DNA of 64,000 bases, taken from the NCBI GenBank assembly GCA_034190875.2, contig CM067346.1:47169432-47233431 (forward strand). The letters are read 5' to 3'. How positions within the stretch are numbered: the first letter of the stretch is position 1; each line of letters begins with the position of its first letter. Source of the stretch: Urechis unicinctus (Eukaryota > Annelida > Polychaeta > Xenopneusta > Urechidae). A program made the translations under genes and the position numbers. Shown in pieces: positions 41,540 to 51,689 of the stretch. The notes beneath the pieces were generated by a model. That model ran no database searches, was not told the origin of the DNA, and saw nothing but the letters and a program-made list of their open reading frames with translations.

Positions 41540-42250
41540 TTACTCACGCCAAAAGTCAGATTTTGTCCAACAAAATAAGTATTATTTGCCTGAAACCCCA
41601 CATTGTGCGATCATGGTACGTACTTTATAATATGATAACTTTCCCATTTCACTTCAGACAGACATTGTTAGGTATGTCGGTGCACCTGATCCGGTCGTTT
41701 ATGCATTCGTAGTCTCATATACCGATGACCACATTCAGGTGCACCAGCCAACCTTACAATGCTAAACCATGTTTGCAGCATGGGAACCCCAACGAAACGT
41801 CTCGTTTCAAGCAATGTCATTACTAACCTAGCAAGTGTAATCTTCGTGCGTATCTGCAATCAGACTACCAGTTACGAGCTTTGTATTTCGCCTTGTTGAC
41901 CTGAATCACGTTGACAACATGGTTACCACACCTGGATTGGATATTCTAAATGGGGCTTTTGGAGCGACAAGTTAATGTTCCGTCTGATCACCACGAGAAT
42001 AAGTTCAGGAGCCAGTGCCACTGTCCCTCAGCATAGTAATAAAACATGATGCTGGTCTGTTACGCTATTTACAGCTGCCGCATTGCATTATTTGCTTGAT
42101 TTGAACGACTGACCAATTATAACACATAAATCCCTGTCCACTTGTACATCTTCTACAGTAGAAATGTCCATTCGGTATCCAAAATTTCGTTTGTCTGACC
42201 ATGTGGTGGTTACCGGTAAGGTGCTTACCAAGTGCCATTTGCGTTTCCGA
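41540..42250. repeat. Unit 1 upstream block of the segmental duplication
   Basis: 41540-41680 matches 47790-47910 and 52290-52400. 41830-42220 matches 52690-53020 and then 53700-53745. This upstream block occurs before each TIR-CARD unit or its remnant and defines the repeated unit. Confidence 0.7.
41682..41755. repeat. Foldback element, ~73 bp
   Basis: GGTGCACCTGA at the left and TCAGGTGCACC at the right form an inverted repeat around TTTATGCAT. Related copies lie at 48093-48166 and 52600-52672. A MITE-like element (inference). Confidence 0.6.
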
Positions 42251-42283
42251 TGTCACGACCGACCCCTGGCGGGAGTGGGCCCT

Positions 42284-42295
42284 AAAAGTGAAACC
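42284..42295 (+). promoter_or_regulatory. IRF-type element upstream of TIR gene 1
   Basis: AAAAGTGAAACC fits the IRF-E consensus (AANNGAAA with a second GAAA-like half). It lies 65 bp before the ATG in a block (42268-42360) that is nearly identical to 61303-61404. A CRE-like TGACG follows at about 42334. Function is inferred. Confidence 0.5.
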
Positions 42296-42359
42296 AAAAA
42301 CAAAACTTGATCGTTTGCTCTAACTTCCTCATGACGTTTCTTCATTTTGATGTGGTAAA

Positions 42360-42834
42360 ATGTCGAAAGTGAGCACCTTCAACACCTTCTGTTGCATCTG
42401 TACATCCCAAGAAACAGGGGAAGAAGTGGCGAAATACATGAAAGGGCGACTTTTAACCAAGTACGGCACCAAGTACAAGGTCAAGTTGGACTGGGATATC
42501 ACCATTGATAAAGACAAGGTTGACACTGCGAGCGCAAACTTTGTGTCCTGCAAGTATTGTATATTTATATTCACCGAAGGATGCACACAGGATTGTTATT
42601 TTGAGACATGTTGGAAGCATGCCGACCAGTACAGGCTTAAAGGTCTTACTAATGTGATTGGTATAAGAGTGGAGCCATTAAGGCAGGAAGATCTTCCAGA
42701 TACTATGCAGAATTTACATAAACCTATAAGTTTCCGCACCAACTTTAAGGATGACGATGAAAATTGGGAGAAAGTTTTGGAATGCCTAAGCCCAGATAAT
42801 GTCCTGACATCTGGAAGTCCAATGCCTGATAACC
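42360..42834 (+). CDS. TIR-like domain exon, unit 1
   Basis: ATG at 42360 after the conserved promoter block; 158 codons, phase 1 donor C|GTACGT. Strand A/helix A: NTFCCICTSQETGEEVA. Middle: SCKYCIFIFTEGC, then FETCWKHAD. Later: NVIGIRVEP and DLPDTMQNLHKPISF, then NWEKVLECL. This order of short beta strands and a W-K-V-L helix at the end fits TIR domains. The assignment is from pattern, not a profile score. Confidence 0.7.
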
Positions 42835-45800
42835 GTACGTTGTGTTACATATCAATCAAAGTTGTTTGTAAATATCGATAAAAAATATTGTCTTTATGTT
42901 TGCAAAGACATGAAAGATCCCACACCTACCATGATAAAGCATTCTTTCATATGCCTACAGTGACAGATGAAGTGAAAGCTGATTATGAGAGCAGATCACT
43001 ACCAACTCCATCAAAGACTCAGACCCCACAGCAAGCCATGGTCAGTGCTTCCAAAGAGAGCCAGCCTATAAGTTGCTAACATATTAATAGATATTAATCA
43101 CTAACAGTTATACTCATCTACCAAATTGTTAGTATTTAACATTTCATTTCAAGGTTCAAGGTTTGTCAACTTCATGGGATTTATTTCTGGAGTTGGTAAT
43201 TGGAAATCTTGAGCTCTCCTATATACCTACAGAACGCAGATAGGAAAGCGTCAGTTCTCTTTGCCTACCTTGTGATATGAATCCCTCTGGTAACTGCAAT
43301 TGACCATATCTTCCGGCCATTATCATTATCATCATCAGTTATCAAAATTGAAATCAGTGTAAGAAATGGATATTTTGCTTAATTTCAGTGTTGTTTAAAT
43401 AGCTCTGCTGTTGAGCAGAGCTTATAATATACCTTCCCCCCACTCTGTTCGTAATCGTTATGTGGCATGGTTTTTTTATCTGCTCTGTTGTTCAACAGAG
43501 CTTATCGTTTACCATTGCTCCTACGTCCGTCTATCTGTCCATCTGTCCTTCTGTAAACTTTGATGTGAATTTTTGTTTTAAAGCAAGCTAAGAGCTTTGC
43601 AAACTTAAAATCAGGTCTCTCAGACCCTTGACCCCTGAGTTATGAATAACAAACTGATATATAGTCTCATGTTCAATGTTGACCCAATGAGGAATTTAAA
43701 ATACTGTTACTTAGCAAATGGAACTCCTACTGCAATTTCTTACTTAAATTGGAGAGGTTATCAATGACCTTTTGTAAACTTTTTATGAATATAGGTCTTT
43801 GCAAACTAAGATAATATCAGCTCTACATCACCTTTGACCCCCGAGTTATTATTGGAGATCTCATGCGCCATTTAAGCCCCTTGTTGGGTCATAACGTTTT
43901 TATTTTAAATCATGTCCTGAATAGCAAAGCTTCAAGACCTATTGCCCTCATATTCATTCAGGCTTTATAACAATACATATTTGACTTGTTTAATTCAGAC
44001 TCATTCTTTGATTTCATTGCAACATACATTGTTATTTCATCAGTTGCGTTTTCTGAACGTTGATATTGATTCATGTGATATTTAAATTGTTCTAGGCGCT
44101 TTGCAATGAGTTCAAACAGTTCTTTTGATATGCTTTCGTTTTGTTATGACCACCTTATTTACATGGCAACATAAGAAGGTATCATTTAAGATTCATTGAA
44201 AAAATTATAACAATTGATGATAGGAATATTTCTTGTAGACTTGTATGCTTCTTTTACAAACCAGGTACAGGCTGTATCTGTCTGTGAGGTGAGTTGTTCA
44301 CCTGCTGAGAATTTGGAGCAAATATCAGTTGATGTTGAAGATAGTACCTACTGCAAAGGTAACTGATACATTCCCAAGACTTTATTTCTCAATATTTACA
44401 AAAATGCCTGTCGTTAAATTGTTAATTGACATACATTATATATTGGTAGAAACTGCTGTGGTTGTTTCATAAGGGATTGTTTTCAATTTTTCTTGGCATG
44501 ATTACAATACCACAGCTTGCCCGTTGTACGTGTTAAAACATATTGAGTACTGTAAGCTTCTGTATGAAAATTACTTGTAAGCTTCTTTGGATTTATCAAT
44601 CTGTTGCCTTGTTAATATTGTTCTTAATAGCACAAAATAACCTCCTTTATTCTCAAGCTTTAATGATACTTGTATAGAATAATGTAAATGTCGCTCAATC
44701 TGAATTATTCTTCATTGTAATAATTGTTAATGGTGTATTGCCTTCAACATCTGTGTTGTAAGGGTTTAAAGTCCCCAGAAGAAGAAAGCATTGGAAACAT
44801 GTTCAAACCCTTCCATTACATTTGTTAATTTCATAGTTTTCCTCAATTTTGGTGCTGAATTCGGCTGATTTAGGCAATATCAAATCGAATAAATACATTC
44901 GCAAATTTCATAAATTCTCTCGATTATAATTTTGTTGAATTTGGCTGATATAGGCATTATCAAATCCATCCATTACATTTATTAATTCCATAGTCTCTCA
45001 CAATTATTTTTGTTTAATTTTGGTGATTGGGGCAATATCAAATCCAACCATTACATTTGCTAATTTCATAGTTTCTCTCAATTGTTTTTTTGTAGAATTT
45101 GGCTGATTCAGGCAATATCAAATCCACCCATTACATTTATTAATTCCATAGTCTCTCACAAATATTGTTTGTTTAATTTTGGTGATTGGGGCAATATCAA
45201 ATCCAACCATTGCATGTGCCAATTGCATAGTTTCTCTCAATTGTTGGATTGAATTGTGGCTGATTTAGGCCATATCAAATCCATCAAATACATGTGCGAA
45301 TTTCATGGTTTATCTCCATTTATTGGTGTTGAATTGTGGCTGATTAAGGCAATGAAACATTCATCCATTAAAGTTGCTAAATTCATAGTTCTTTCTCAAT
45401 TCTTTTTGTGTGTGTAGAATTTGTCTGATTTAAGCAACATCCTTAGGCAATATCATAAAGAGCTTTAACAACTACTGGATTACAATAGGATTGTTTCTAC
45501 AGTGATTTCTCCTTTATTTTTTTTCTTGTCTGCATTTCAGGTTTCTGACATGGAAAATACAACGCATCCACCAAAGGAGTTAGTATATCTTATCCAGCGG
45601 TTATTTCATGAATTGCTTTCACCATGGATACTGTGTAATAATTTATGGTGTATAATTTTGCGGATTTCACGTGTTCAGGAATGCTGAAGGTGATTGCTCT
45701 GATGGTGGTGATGATCACATATTCTGCTTTGAATGTGGAAAACCATTGAATCGTCCCAATGCTAAACACTGCACCAAATGTGGAAAGGAGCAAAAACAAA

Positions 45801-46567
45801 TCCATCAATTACATGTGCGAATTTCCTGGTTTATCTCCATTTATTGGTGTTAAATTGTTGCTGATTTAGGCAATGAAACATCCATCCACTACATTTGCTA
45901 ATTTCATAGTTCTTTCTCAATTCTTTTTTGTGTGTGTAGAATGATGGTGGTGATGATCACCTATTCTGCTATGAATGTGGAAAACCATTGATACGTCCCA
46001 ATGCAAAACACTGCACCAAATGTGGAAAGGAGCAAAAACAAATCCATAAATTACATGTGCGAATTTCATGGTTTATCTCCATTTATTGGTGTTAAATTGT
46101 TGCTGATTAAGGCAATGAAACATTCATCCATTACATTTGCTAATTTCCTAGTTCTTTCTCAATTCGTTTCTTTTTTTGTAGAATTTGTCTGATTTCAGCA
46201 ACATCCTTAGGCAATATCATAAAGAGCTTTAAAGACTACTGAATTACAATAGGATTGTTTCTACAGTGATTTCTACTTAATTATTTCTTGTCTGCATTTC
46301 AGGTTTCTAACATGGAAACTATGACGATTTCACCTGCGCATCCATCAAAAGAGTTAGTATATCTTATCCAGCGGTTATTTCATGAATTGCTTTCACCATG
46401 GATACTATGTAATAATTTATGGTGTATAATTTTGTGGATTTCATGTGTTCAGGAAAGCTGGAGGTGATTGTCCTGATGGTGATGATGACATATTCTGCTG
46501 TGAATGTGGAAAACAATTGATACGTCCCAATGCAAAATACTGCACCAAATGTAGAGAGAAGCAATAA
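42360..46567 (+). CDS. TIR - linker - zinc-ribbon protein, unit 1 (CARD exon absent)
   Basis: Putative innate immune adaptor or effector. Exons: TIR-like 42360-42834, linker 42961-43067, linker 44265-44358, 45541-45599 or 46303-46373, zinc ribbon 45679-45797 and/or 45942-46040, last zinc ribbon 46453-46567. Unit 3 has a CARD exon after the TIR exon; here that exon is missing and exon 1 joins the linker directly in phase 1, still in frame. The linker donor reads AT instead of GT (43068-43069). A shift in the 44.3-kb exon (DSTYCK instead of DSASAPTAQ) adds doubt. Either a CARD-less paralogue using other splice sites or an early pseudogene. Confidence 0.6.
42961..43067 (+). CDS. Linker exon, unit 1, donor damaged
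   Basis: 107 bp, phase 1 to phase 0, LTDEVKADYESRSLPTPSKT. Its sister exons end CCA|GTAAGTTAC and CCT|GTAAGTTAC; here the same place reads CCT|ATAAGTTGC, so the GT is lost. Confidence 0.6.
43395..43505. repeat. Paired hairpins AGCTCTGCTGTTGAGCAGAGCT, unit 1 intron
   Basis: Two 22-base palindromes with 4-base loops about 80 bp apart. The same pair is found in units 2 (49595-49700) and 3 (62925-63030), followed by a conserved stretch TTTCGTAAACTTTGATG or similar. Probably the ends of a mobile element in the ancestral intron. Confidence 0.6.
44265..44358 (+). CDS. Acidic linker exon, unit 1 (diverged)
   Basis: Matches the 102-bp exons of units 2 and 3 (SPAENLEQ.SVDVEDS) but is 94 bp, ending one base out of phase. 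Probably not functional in the ancestral way. Confidence 0.45.
44810..45480. repeat. Expanded ~80-bp intronic repeat, unit 1
   Basis: About seven copies of a unit with CATTACATTTGCTAATTTCA, CTCTCAATT and GAATTTGGCTGATT. Units 2 and 3 have only about one copy at the same place (50990-51080, 63890-63970), so the array expanded in unit 1. Further copies at 45840-45940 and 46060-46190 flank the duplicated zinc-ribbon exons. Confidence 0.75.
45541..45599 (+). CDS. Pre-zinc-ribbon exon, unit 1 first copy
   Basis: 59 bp, phase 0 to phase 2: VSDMENTTHPPKELVYLIQ. Acceptor TTTCAG, donor CG|GTTATT. Joined to the next exon it gives arginine across the junction. Confidence 0.55.
45679..45797 (+). CDS. 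Zinc-ribbon exon, unit 1 first copy
   Basis: Acceptor GTTCAG; encodes DHIFCFECGKPLNRPNAKHC then TKCG: two CXXC knuckles 11 residues apart, a zinc ribbon. No clear donor; the frame runs to a stop at 45851-45853. The end given is where similarity to the other copies stops. Confidence 0.55.
45942..46040 (+). CDS. Zinc-ribbon exon, unit 1 second copy
   Basis: Acceptor GTGTAG before AATGATGG; encodes DHLFCYECGKPLIRPNAKHC then TKCG. Intact knuckles; its reading phase differs from the other copies, so use in the mRNA is uncertain. Confidence 0.5.
46303..46373 (+). CDS. Pre-zinc-ribbon exon, unit 1 second copy
   Basis: 71 bp, phase 0 to phase 2: VSNMETMTISPAHPSKELVY, then LIQ. Same borders as the first copy. 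Confidence 0.6.
46453..46567 (+). CDS. Zinc-ribbon final exon, unit 1
   Basis: 115 bp from acceptor GTTCAG to TAA. DDIFCCECGKQLIRPNAKYC then TKC: intact zinc ribbon and C-terminus. Phase matches the exon at 46303. Confidence 0.65.
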
Positions 46568-47059
46568 ATATCATTTTTGTGTGACCCTTTTATTTTTTGC
46601 AGTATCTCTAATCAGTGGATATGAATGCTGGTTATATATCTTTAGTAAAATGTGTACTAATGGAGTGCTTTTGGTATAGTTGATCATCTACTGGTAATTG
46701 ATATGTTTAAAAATGTTAAAATAATAATGTATTTGCTTTGTCATAATAGATGCCATACTTTGAAATGTTAATAAAGATACATACATGTCCGTGTTAAAAT
46801 CTATTTAAGGAATATTATCCCAACTAATCTTTTAGGCATATATTTGTTAACTAAAGGCAGCTAACTATGCCTTGCTGTAAGTGTCCTAATTGGAGGTTAC
46901 GGGAACGTCCATTATCAAATGGGTTGTGGGGTGTGGAGGGGGGGGGGGAGGAGGAGGAGGGGGAAGTTGCTGCATTATTAACAATCTTAAGGATGGCAGA
47001 GATTATGTGCCCCTCATAACAACCTGCATGACCTTGTTCCCGACCCTGCTGAACAGCAG

Positions 47060-48180
47060 AGCTTTGCTATCCCACATTGTTGAATTATTACTAATGTAAT
47101 AATGTTTATCTAATAGAGCATAACTCGACAAAACAATGTTGTTCATTGAGCAATATCGGATTTATTTGGCATATATATATTATAGGTTTACTGAACATAA
47201 ATTTACAGATTTACATGATGTCATATAGCGTCCAAATCTGTACATATATTTTACAATTTTGTAAGATAACCATTTTATGACATAGGGGCCTCAGGTAATA
47301 TTGACACACCGGGTTGGATATCAGGTAATCATGGCACACCGGGCTGGATATCAGGTAATCATCACTCACTTGGATGAACCTCAGTGAATCACGAAACGCA
47401 CTGCTGGGCATCAAATTATCTTAACACATCTGGTTGGATATAAGGTAATCGTGGCACACTTGACTCAATATAAGGTAATCATGACACACCTGGCTGAGTA
47501 TCAGATAAAAATGATCATGACACACCTGGCTGGGCATCTAATAAGCATAACACACTGTGCTGGGCATAAAATCACCATGACAACTGGCTGGACATCAGAC
47601 AATCAAGACACAACCGCTTTGGCATCGGATAATAATGACACACCTGGCTGGGCATCAAATAATCATGATAACTGGCTGGAGATCAGATAATCATGACGCA
47701 CACATATCAACTCAATCATGGAACAGTACAATTATATGACTCAACGCCGTATATAATCGTTACCTTACGAAGATGCTTCATTTATTCATACAAAAAGTCA
47801 GATTTTTTCCCCACCAAATAAGTATCATATCCCAGAAACCTCACTCTGTGTGACCATGGTACGACCGATACAAATGATAACTTTCCTATTCCACTTCAGG
47901 CAGACGACAGATAATTTCATTGCAAAGTATGTTCAGTGTCGTAACCAGGAGTTCCGCTCATATACCAAATATATACTTTTTTCATGGTCAGAATGGCAGT
48001 CTAGGCTAGAAGTTCCGCTTAATTCACTCAGATACCACCCCCCCCCCCCCTACACACACACACACATTAATTCCTGGTTACGGGCCTGATGTTGGTGCAC
48101 CTGACCCGGTCGTTCGTTTATGCATATAAAGCCTCATCTACTGATGACCGCGCTCAGATGAACCAGCCATGGAACCGTAC
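47060..48180. repeat. Unit 1/2 spacer, duplicated at 51.69-52.68 kb
   Basis: Starts near GAGCTTTGCTATCCCACATT and includes a ~30-bp tandem array (47285-47700; CACACCTGGCTGGGCATCA), a conserved 400-bp block and the foldback element at 48093. The same order recurs downstream of unit 2. Confidence 0.75.
48093..48166. repeat. Foldback element, ~73 bp
   Basis: TGGTGCACCTGACCCGGTCG at the left; the right end CGCTCAGATGAACCA is a mutated form of TCAGGTGCACCA. It sits directly before the TIR gene of unit 2. Confidence 0.6.
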
Positions 48181-48202
48181 AATGCCATTTTGATGTGGTA
48201 AA

Positions 48203-48677
48203 ATGTCAGAAGCGAGCAACTTCAGTATCCTTTGTTGCATCTGTACATCCCATGAAACTGGAGAGGAAGTGGCGACATTTCTCAAAAAGAGACTGATAGA
48301 CAAATATGGCTCCGACTTTCCGATCAAATTCGACTGGGACAGCACCATTGATAAAGACAGGACTGACACCGTCTGCGATAACTTCAAGCGCTCCAAGTAT
48401 TGTGTTTTTATCTTCACCAAAGGATGCAGACTAGATCGCGATTTTGAGACATGTTGGAAGCATGCCGACAAGTACAAGCTGAAAGATCTTACTAATGTGA
48501 TTGTTATTAGAGTGGATCCATTTAGACAGGATGATCTTCCAGCTACTATGCAGAATTTACATAAACCTTTAAGTTTCCGGACCAACTTTAAGGATGATGA
48601 TAAAAAATGGAAGAAAGTTTTGAAACGCCTAAGCTCGGAATCTGTCCTGAAATCTAGAATCGGAATGCCAGATAACC
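48203..48677 (+). CDS. TIR-like domain exon, unit 2
   Basis: 158 codons and phase 1 donor C|GTACGT. NFSILCCICTSHETGEEVA, RSKYCVFIFTKGC, NVIVIRVDP, WKKVLKRL. Close to unit 3, less so to unit 1. Open and undamaged. Confidence 0.7.
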
Positions 48678-48785
48678 GTACGTTGTGTTAAATAACGATC
48701 AATGTTATTTATCAATATTAAAAAGTTGTTTTATTTTGTTGCTTGCAAAGACACGATAGGTCACACTAATTTTCTTTGAAGACAG

Positions 48786-49014
48786 TATGAACTTTTTGGA
48801 TCCAGCAGGATTCCTAGCGAATATGAAGACACCGTCATATCCAAGAAGCTGCTCTCTAGAGATGAACGTGAAGATTATGAATCCAAGCCAAGAAGGAAAC
48901 AAGTTGATAGTATCCTCGATACCATGACTCTAAAAGGTGACCGGGAAATCAAGGAGTTCTTGAAGGTCATTGAGAATAAAGAAAGATACTTGATGACCAT
49001 GGTGAAAAAACAAA
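48786..49014 (+). pseudogene. CARD exon remnant, unit 2
   Basis: Matches 62107-62335 of unit 3 base for base with few changes (EYEDTVISKKLLSRDERE, then SILDTMTLKGDREIKEFL). The upstream 47 exon bases, the acceptor and its polypyrimidine tract are deleted. The remaining AAGACAG before TAT looks like an acceptor but gives the wrong phase. Confidence 0.75.
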
Positions 49015-49245
49015 GTAAGTTTGTGGTCAATTGATTTGTTATATCTTATGATGTATATTGTTGAATTGGGGTTTGAGAGTGGGTTGCTGGGGGAGGGATT
49101 CTAGGTTAAGTTTTGAATTAACAAATATATTGGTTGAGTGTGCCTGGGGTTGATTTAACTTTTCAATTCTTGTCTGTTAATCATCAGCCCCTATGCTTTT
49201 TCCCAAACCCCTACCATGTTAAAGCATTCTTTCTTATTCCTACAG

Positions 49246-49352
49246 TGACAGATGAATTGATTGCTGATTATGAGGGCAAATCACTGCCAACTCCATCACA
49301 GACTCAGACCCCACAGCAAGCCATGGTCAGTCCCATCAAAGAGAACCCGCCA
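49246..49352 (+). CDS. Linker exon, unit 2
   Basis: 107 bp, phase 1 to phase 0: TDELIADYEGKSLPTPSQTQ. Acceptor CTACAG, donor GTAAGT intact. Confidence 0.6.
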
Positions 49353-50467
49353 GTAAGTTACTACCACAAACTGGCAGTTAAACTTGTCAGTCAGATTGTT
49401 AATATTTCACTTTGCATTTCAAGTTCAAAGTGTTCCAATATCAAAGGGAATATCTGAGTGGAAATATGTTGTGTTGTGGGCCATTTCACTGTAATCAACC
49501 ATATCTTCCTGCCATTATTATTATTATCATCAACCCTCAGAATCGCAATCAGTGTAAGATATAGACATTTTGTTTAATTTCAGTGCGGTTTTAATTAGCT
49601 CTTCTCTTGAGCTGAGCTTATAATACACCTTTGCTCCACTGTTGTAAAATTTAGGTGGCATGTTTTCTTATCAGTTCTGCTGTTCAGCAGAGCTTATCAT
49701 TGACCATTGTCCATCGGCCCTTTCGTAAACTTTGATGGAAGGTTTTGTTGTAAAGCAAGCTAGGAGCTTCACAAACTTAAAATCGACTTCCTACGACCCT
49801 TGACCCATGAGTTATCAATAAGAAACTGATCTACAGCATCATGATCAATGTTAACCCTAATGAGGAATTGCAAATACTCTTTCTGAACAATTAGAACACA
49901 CACTGCAATTTTTTCTAACAAAAATATAAACTGTATTTGAGACCTTAGATAGGCTTTTTGTAAACTTTTTATGGCTCGTTTTCTTATAAAGCAAGCTAGC
50001 TGCCAAAAATAAAACTTCGGATGAAAATAGATCTTTGCACACTAAAATAAAATCGGATCTGCAAGAACTTTGACCCCGAGTTATTACAGGCACCATTTAA
50101 GCACAGTGTAGGATCATGATTTTATCTGATCATAGTTTTTTTCTCCTGAGCTTCAAGGCCTATTGTTCTCACATTTATTCAGGCTTAAAACCAATACATA
50201 TTTGACTTGTTTTGATCAAGCTCATACTTGGCCTTCATTGTAAAGTAAATTGTTTTTTCATAGCTTTTGGAGGGCGATTTTAATTTATGTGTTATTTGAA
50301 TTTTTCTAGGTGAGTTCAAACAGTTCTTTATTTATCCTTTTGTTTTGCAATGGCTATCTTATTTACATAGCAACATAAGAAGGTTTAATTTTAGATTCAT
50401 TTAAAAATTATAACCATTGATGATAGGAGTATTTCTTATAGACCTGTGTGCATTTTTTACAAACCAG

Positions 50468-50569
50468 GTATAGGATGCATCTGTCGATGAGGGGAGTATC
50501 TCACCTGCTGAGAATTTGGAGAAAACATCTGTTGATGTTGAAGATAGTGCATCTGCACCTACTGCACAG
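50468..50569 (+). pseudogene. Acidic linker exon, unit 2, with stop
   Basis: 102 bp, same borders as unit 3, but the second codon is TAG. The new AG could act as an acceptor 6 bases later and restore an open frame (DASVDEGSISPAENLEKTSV). Confidence 0.55.
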
Positions 50570-51180
50570 GTAACAGAGCTAGCTGATAAATTCCAATGAC
50601 TTTATTTCTTAATATATTCATGCCTGTCATTAAATTGTTGATTGACATGCACCATATTTGTAGAGACTGCTGTGGTTGTTACTTAAAGGATAGTTTTCAA
50701 TTTGTTGTTTTCTTGGCATGATTACAACACCATTGAGTACTGTAAGCTGTCTGTATGAAAATTCAATGTAAGCTTTTTTGGATTTATTAATCTGTTGTCT
50801 TGTTGAATATTGTCCTACAAACACACAATAACATCCCTTATTCTCATGCTTTCATGATACCGGTATAGAATAATCTGAATAATTTTTTTATTGTAATATT
50901 TGTCAATGGTTTACTGCCTTCAACATCTGTGTTGTATGTTTTTCAAAGTCCCCTGAAAAAGAAAGCATTGGAAACATAGTGAGTACCAAGGTTTAGAGTT
51001 GAAACCAACCATTACATTTGCTAATTTCAAAGTGTCTCTCAATTTGTTTTTTGATTGAATTTGGCTGATTCAGGCAATATAATGAAATTGATAACTGAAT
51101 TCGACAGGGATTTGTCTTAAGTGATTTTTCCTTCTCAATTACTTGGGTTTTAGAATCAATGTAACTAGTGTACATTTCAG

Positions 51181-51251
51181 GTTTCTAACATGGAAACTAT
51201 GATGATTTCACCTCTGCATCCACCAAAGGAGTTAGTATATCTTATCTAGCA
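51181..51251 (+). pseudogene. Pre-zinc-ribbon exon, unit 2, with stop
   Basis: VSNMETMMISPLHPPKELVY, then LI and TAG (51247-51249) where unit 1 has CAG. Confidence 0.6.
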
Positions 51252-51329
51252 GTTATTTCATGAATTGCTTTCACCATGGATATTATTAATAATTTATGGT
51301 GTATGATTTTGTAGATTTCGTGTGCTCAG

Positions 51330-51447
51330 GAAAGCTGGAGGTGATTGCCCTGATGGTGATGATGAGCACATATTCAGCCGGAAATGTGGCAAACCATTGA
51401 AACGTCCCAATGCACCCTTCTGCACCCGATGTTCAGAGGAGCAATAA
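51330..51447 (+). pseudogene. Zinc-ribbon final exon, unit 2, ligand lost
   Basis: 118 bp to TAA. EHIFSRKCGKPLKRPNAPFC then TRC: one cysteine of the first knuckle is serine, so zinc binding by the four-cysteine mode is broken. Confidence 0.6.
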
Positions 51448-51689
51448 ATGTCATTTTTGGGTGACCTTTTGTTTTTGCAGTATCTCTAATCAGTGGGTAT
51501 GAATATTGGTAAAATATCTTTAGTAAAATTTGTACTAATGTGGCGCTTTTGGTAGAGTTGGTCATATACTGGTAATTGATATGTTGAGAAATGTTAAAAT
51601 GATAATGTATTTGATTTGTCATAATAGATGCCATACTTTGAAATGTTCGCAAAGATACATACATAATCGTGTTAAAATCCAATAAAGAG

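Larger units (their letters stand above)
48203..51447 (+). pseudogene. TIR-CARD-zinc-ribbon gene, unit 2 (damaged)
   Basis: Same layout as unit 3: TIR-like 48203-48677, CARD remnant 48786-49014, linker 49246-49352, acidic linker 50468-50569, 51181-51251, zinc ribbon 51330-51447. Damage: the first 47 bases of the CARD exon and its acceptor are deleted; TAG at 50471-50473, unless a shifted acceptor at that TAG is used; TAG at 51247-51249; and the second cysteine pair partner is replaced (FSRKCG for FCCECG). The conserved promoter block with the IRF-type element is also missing. The TIR exon itself is open. It could still make a TIR-only product. Confidence 0.7.

Noticed and set aside
42329-42586. 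Minus-strand frames over the TIR exons (also at 48154-48585 and 61391-61786)
   Set aside because: They are antisense shadows of the conserved TIR exons and have no own conserved start or splice sites.
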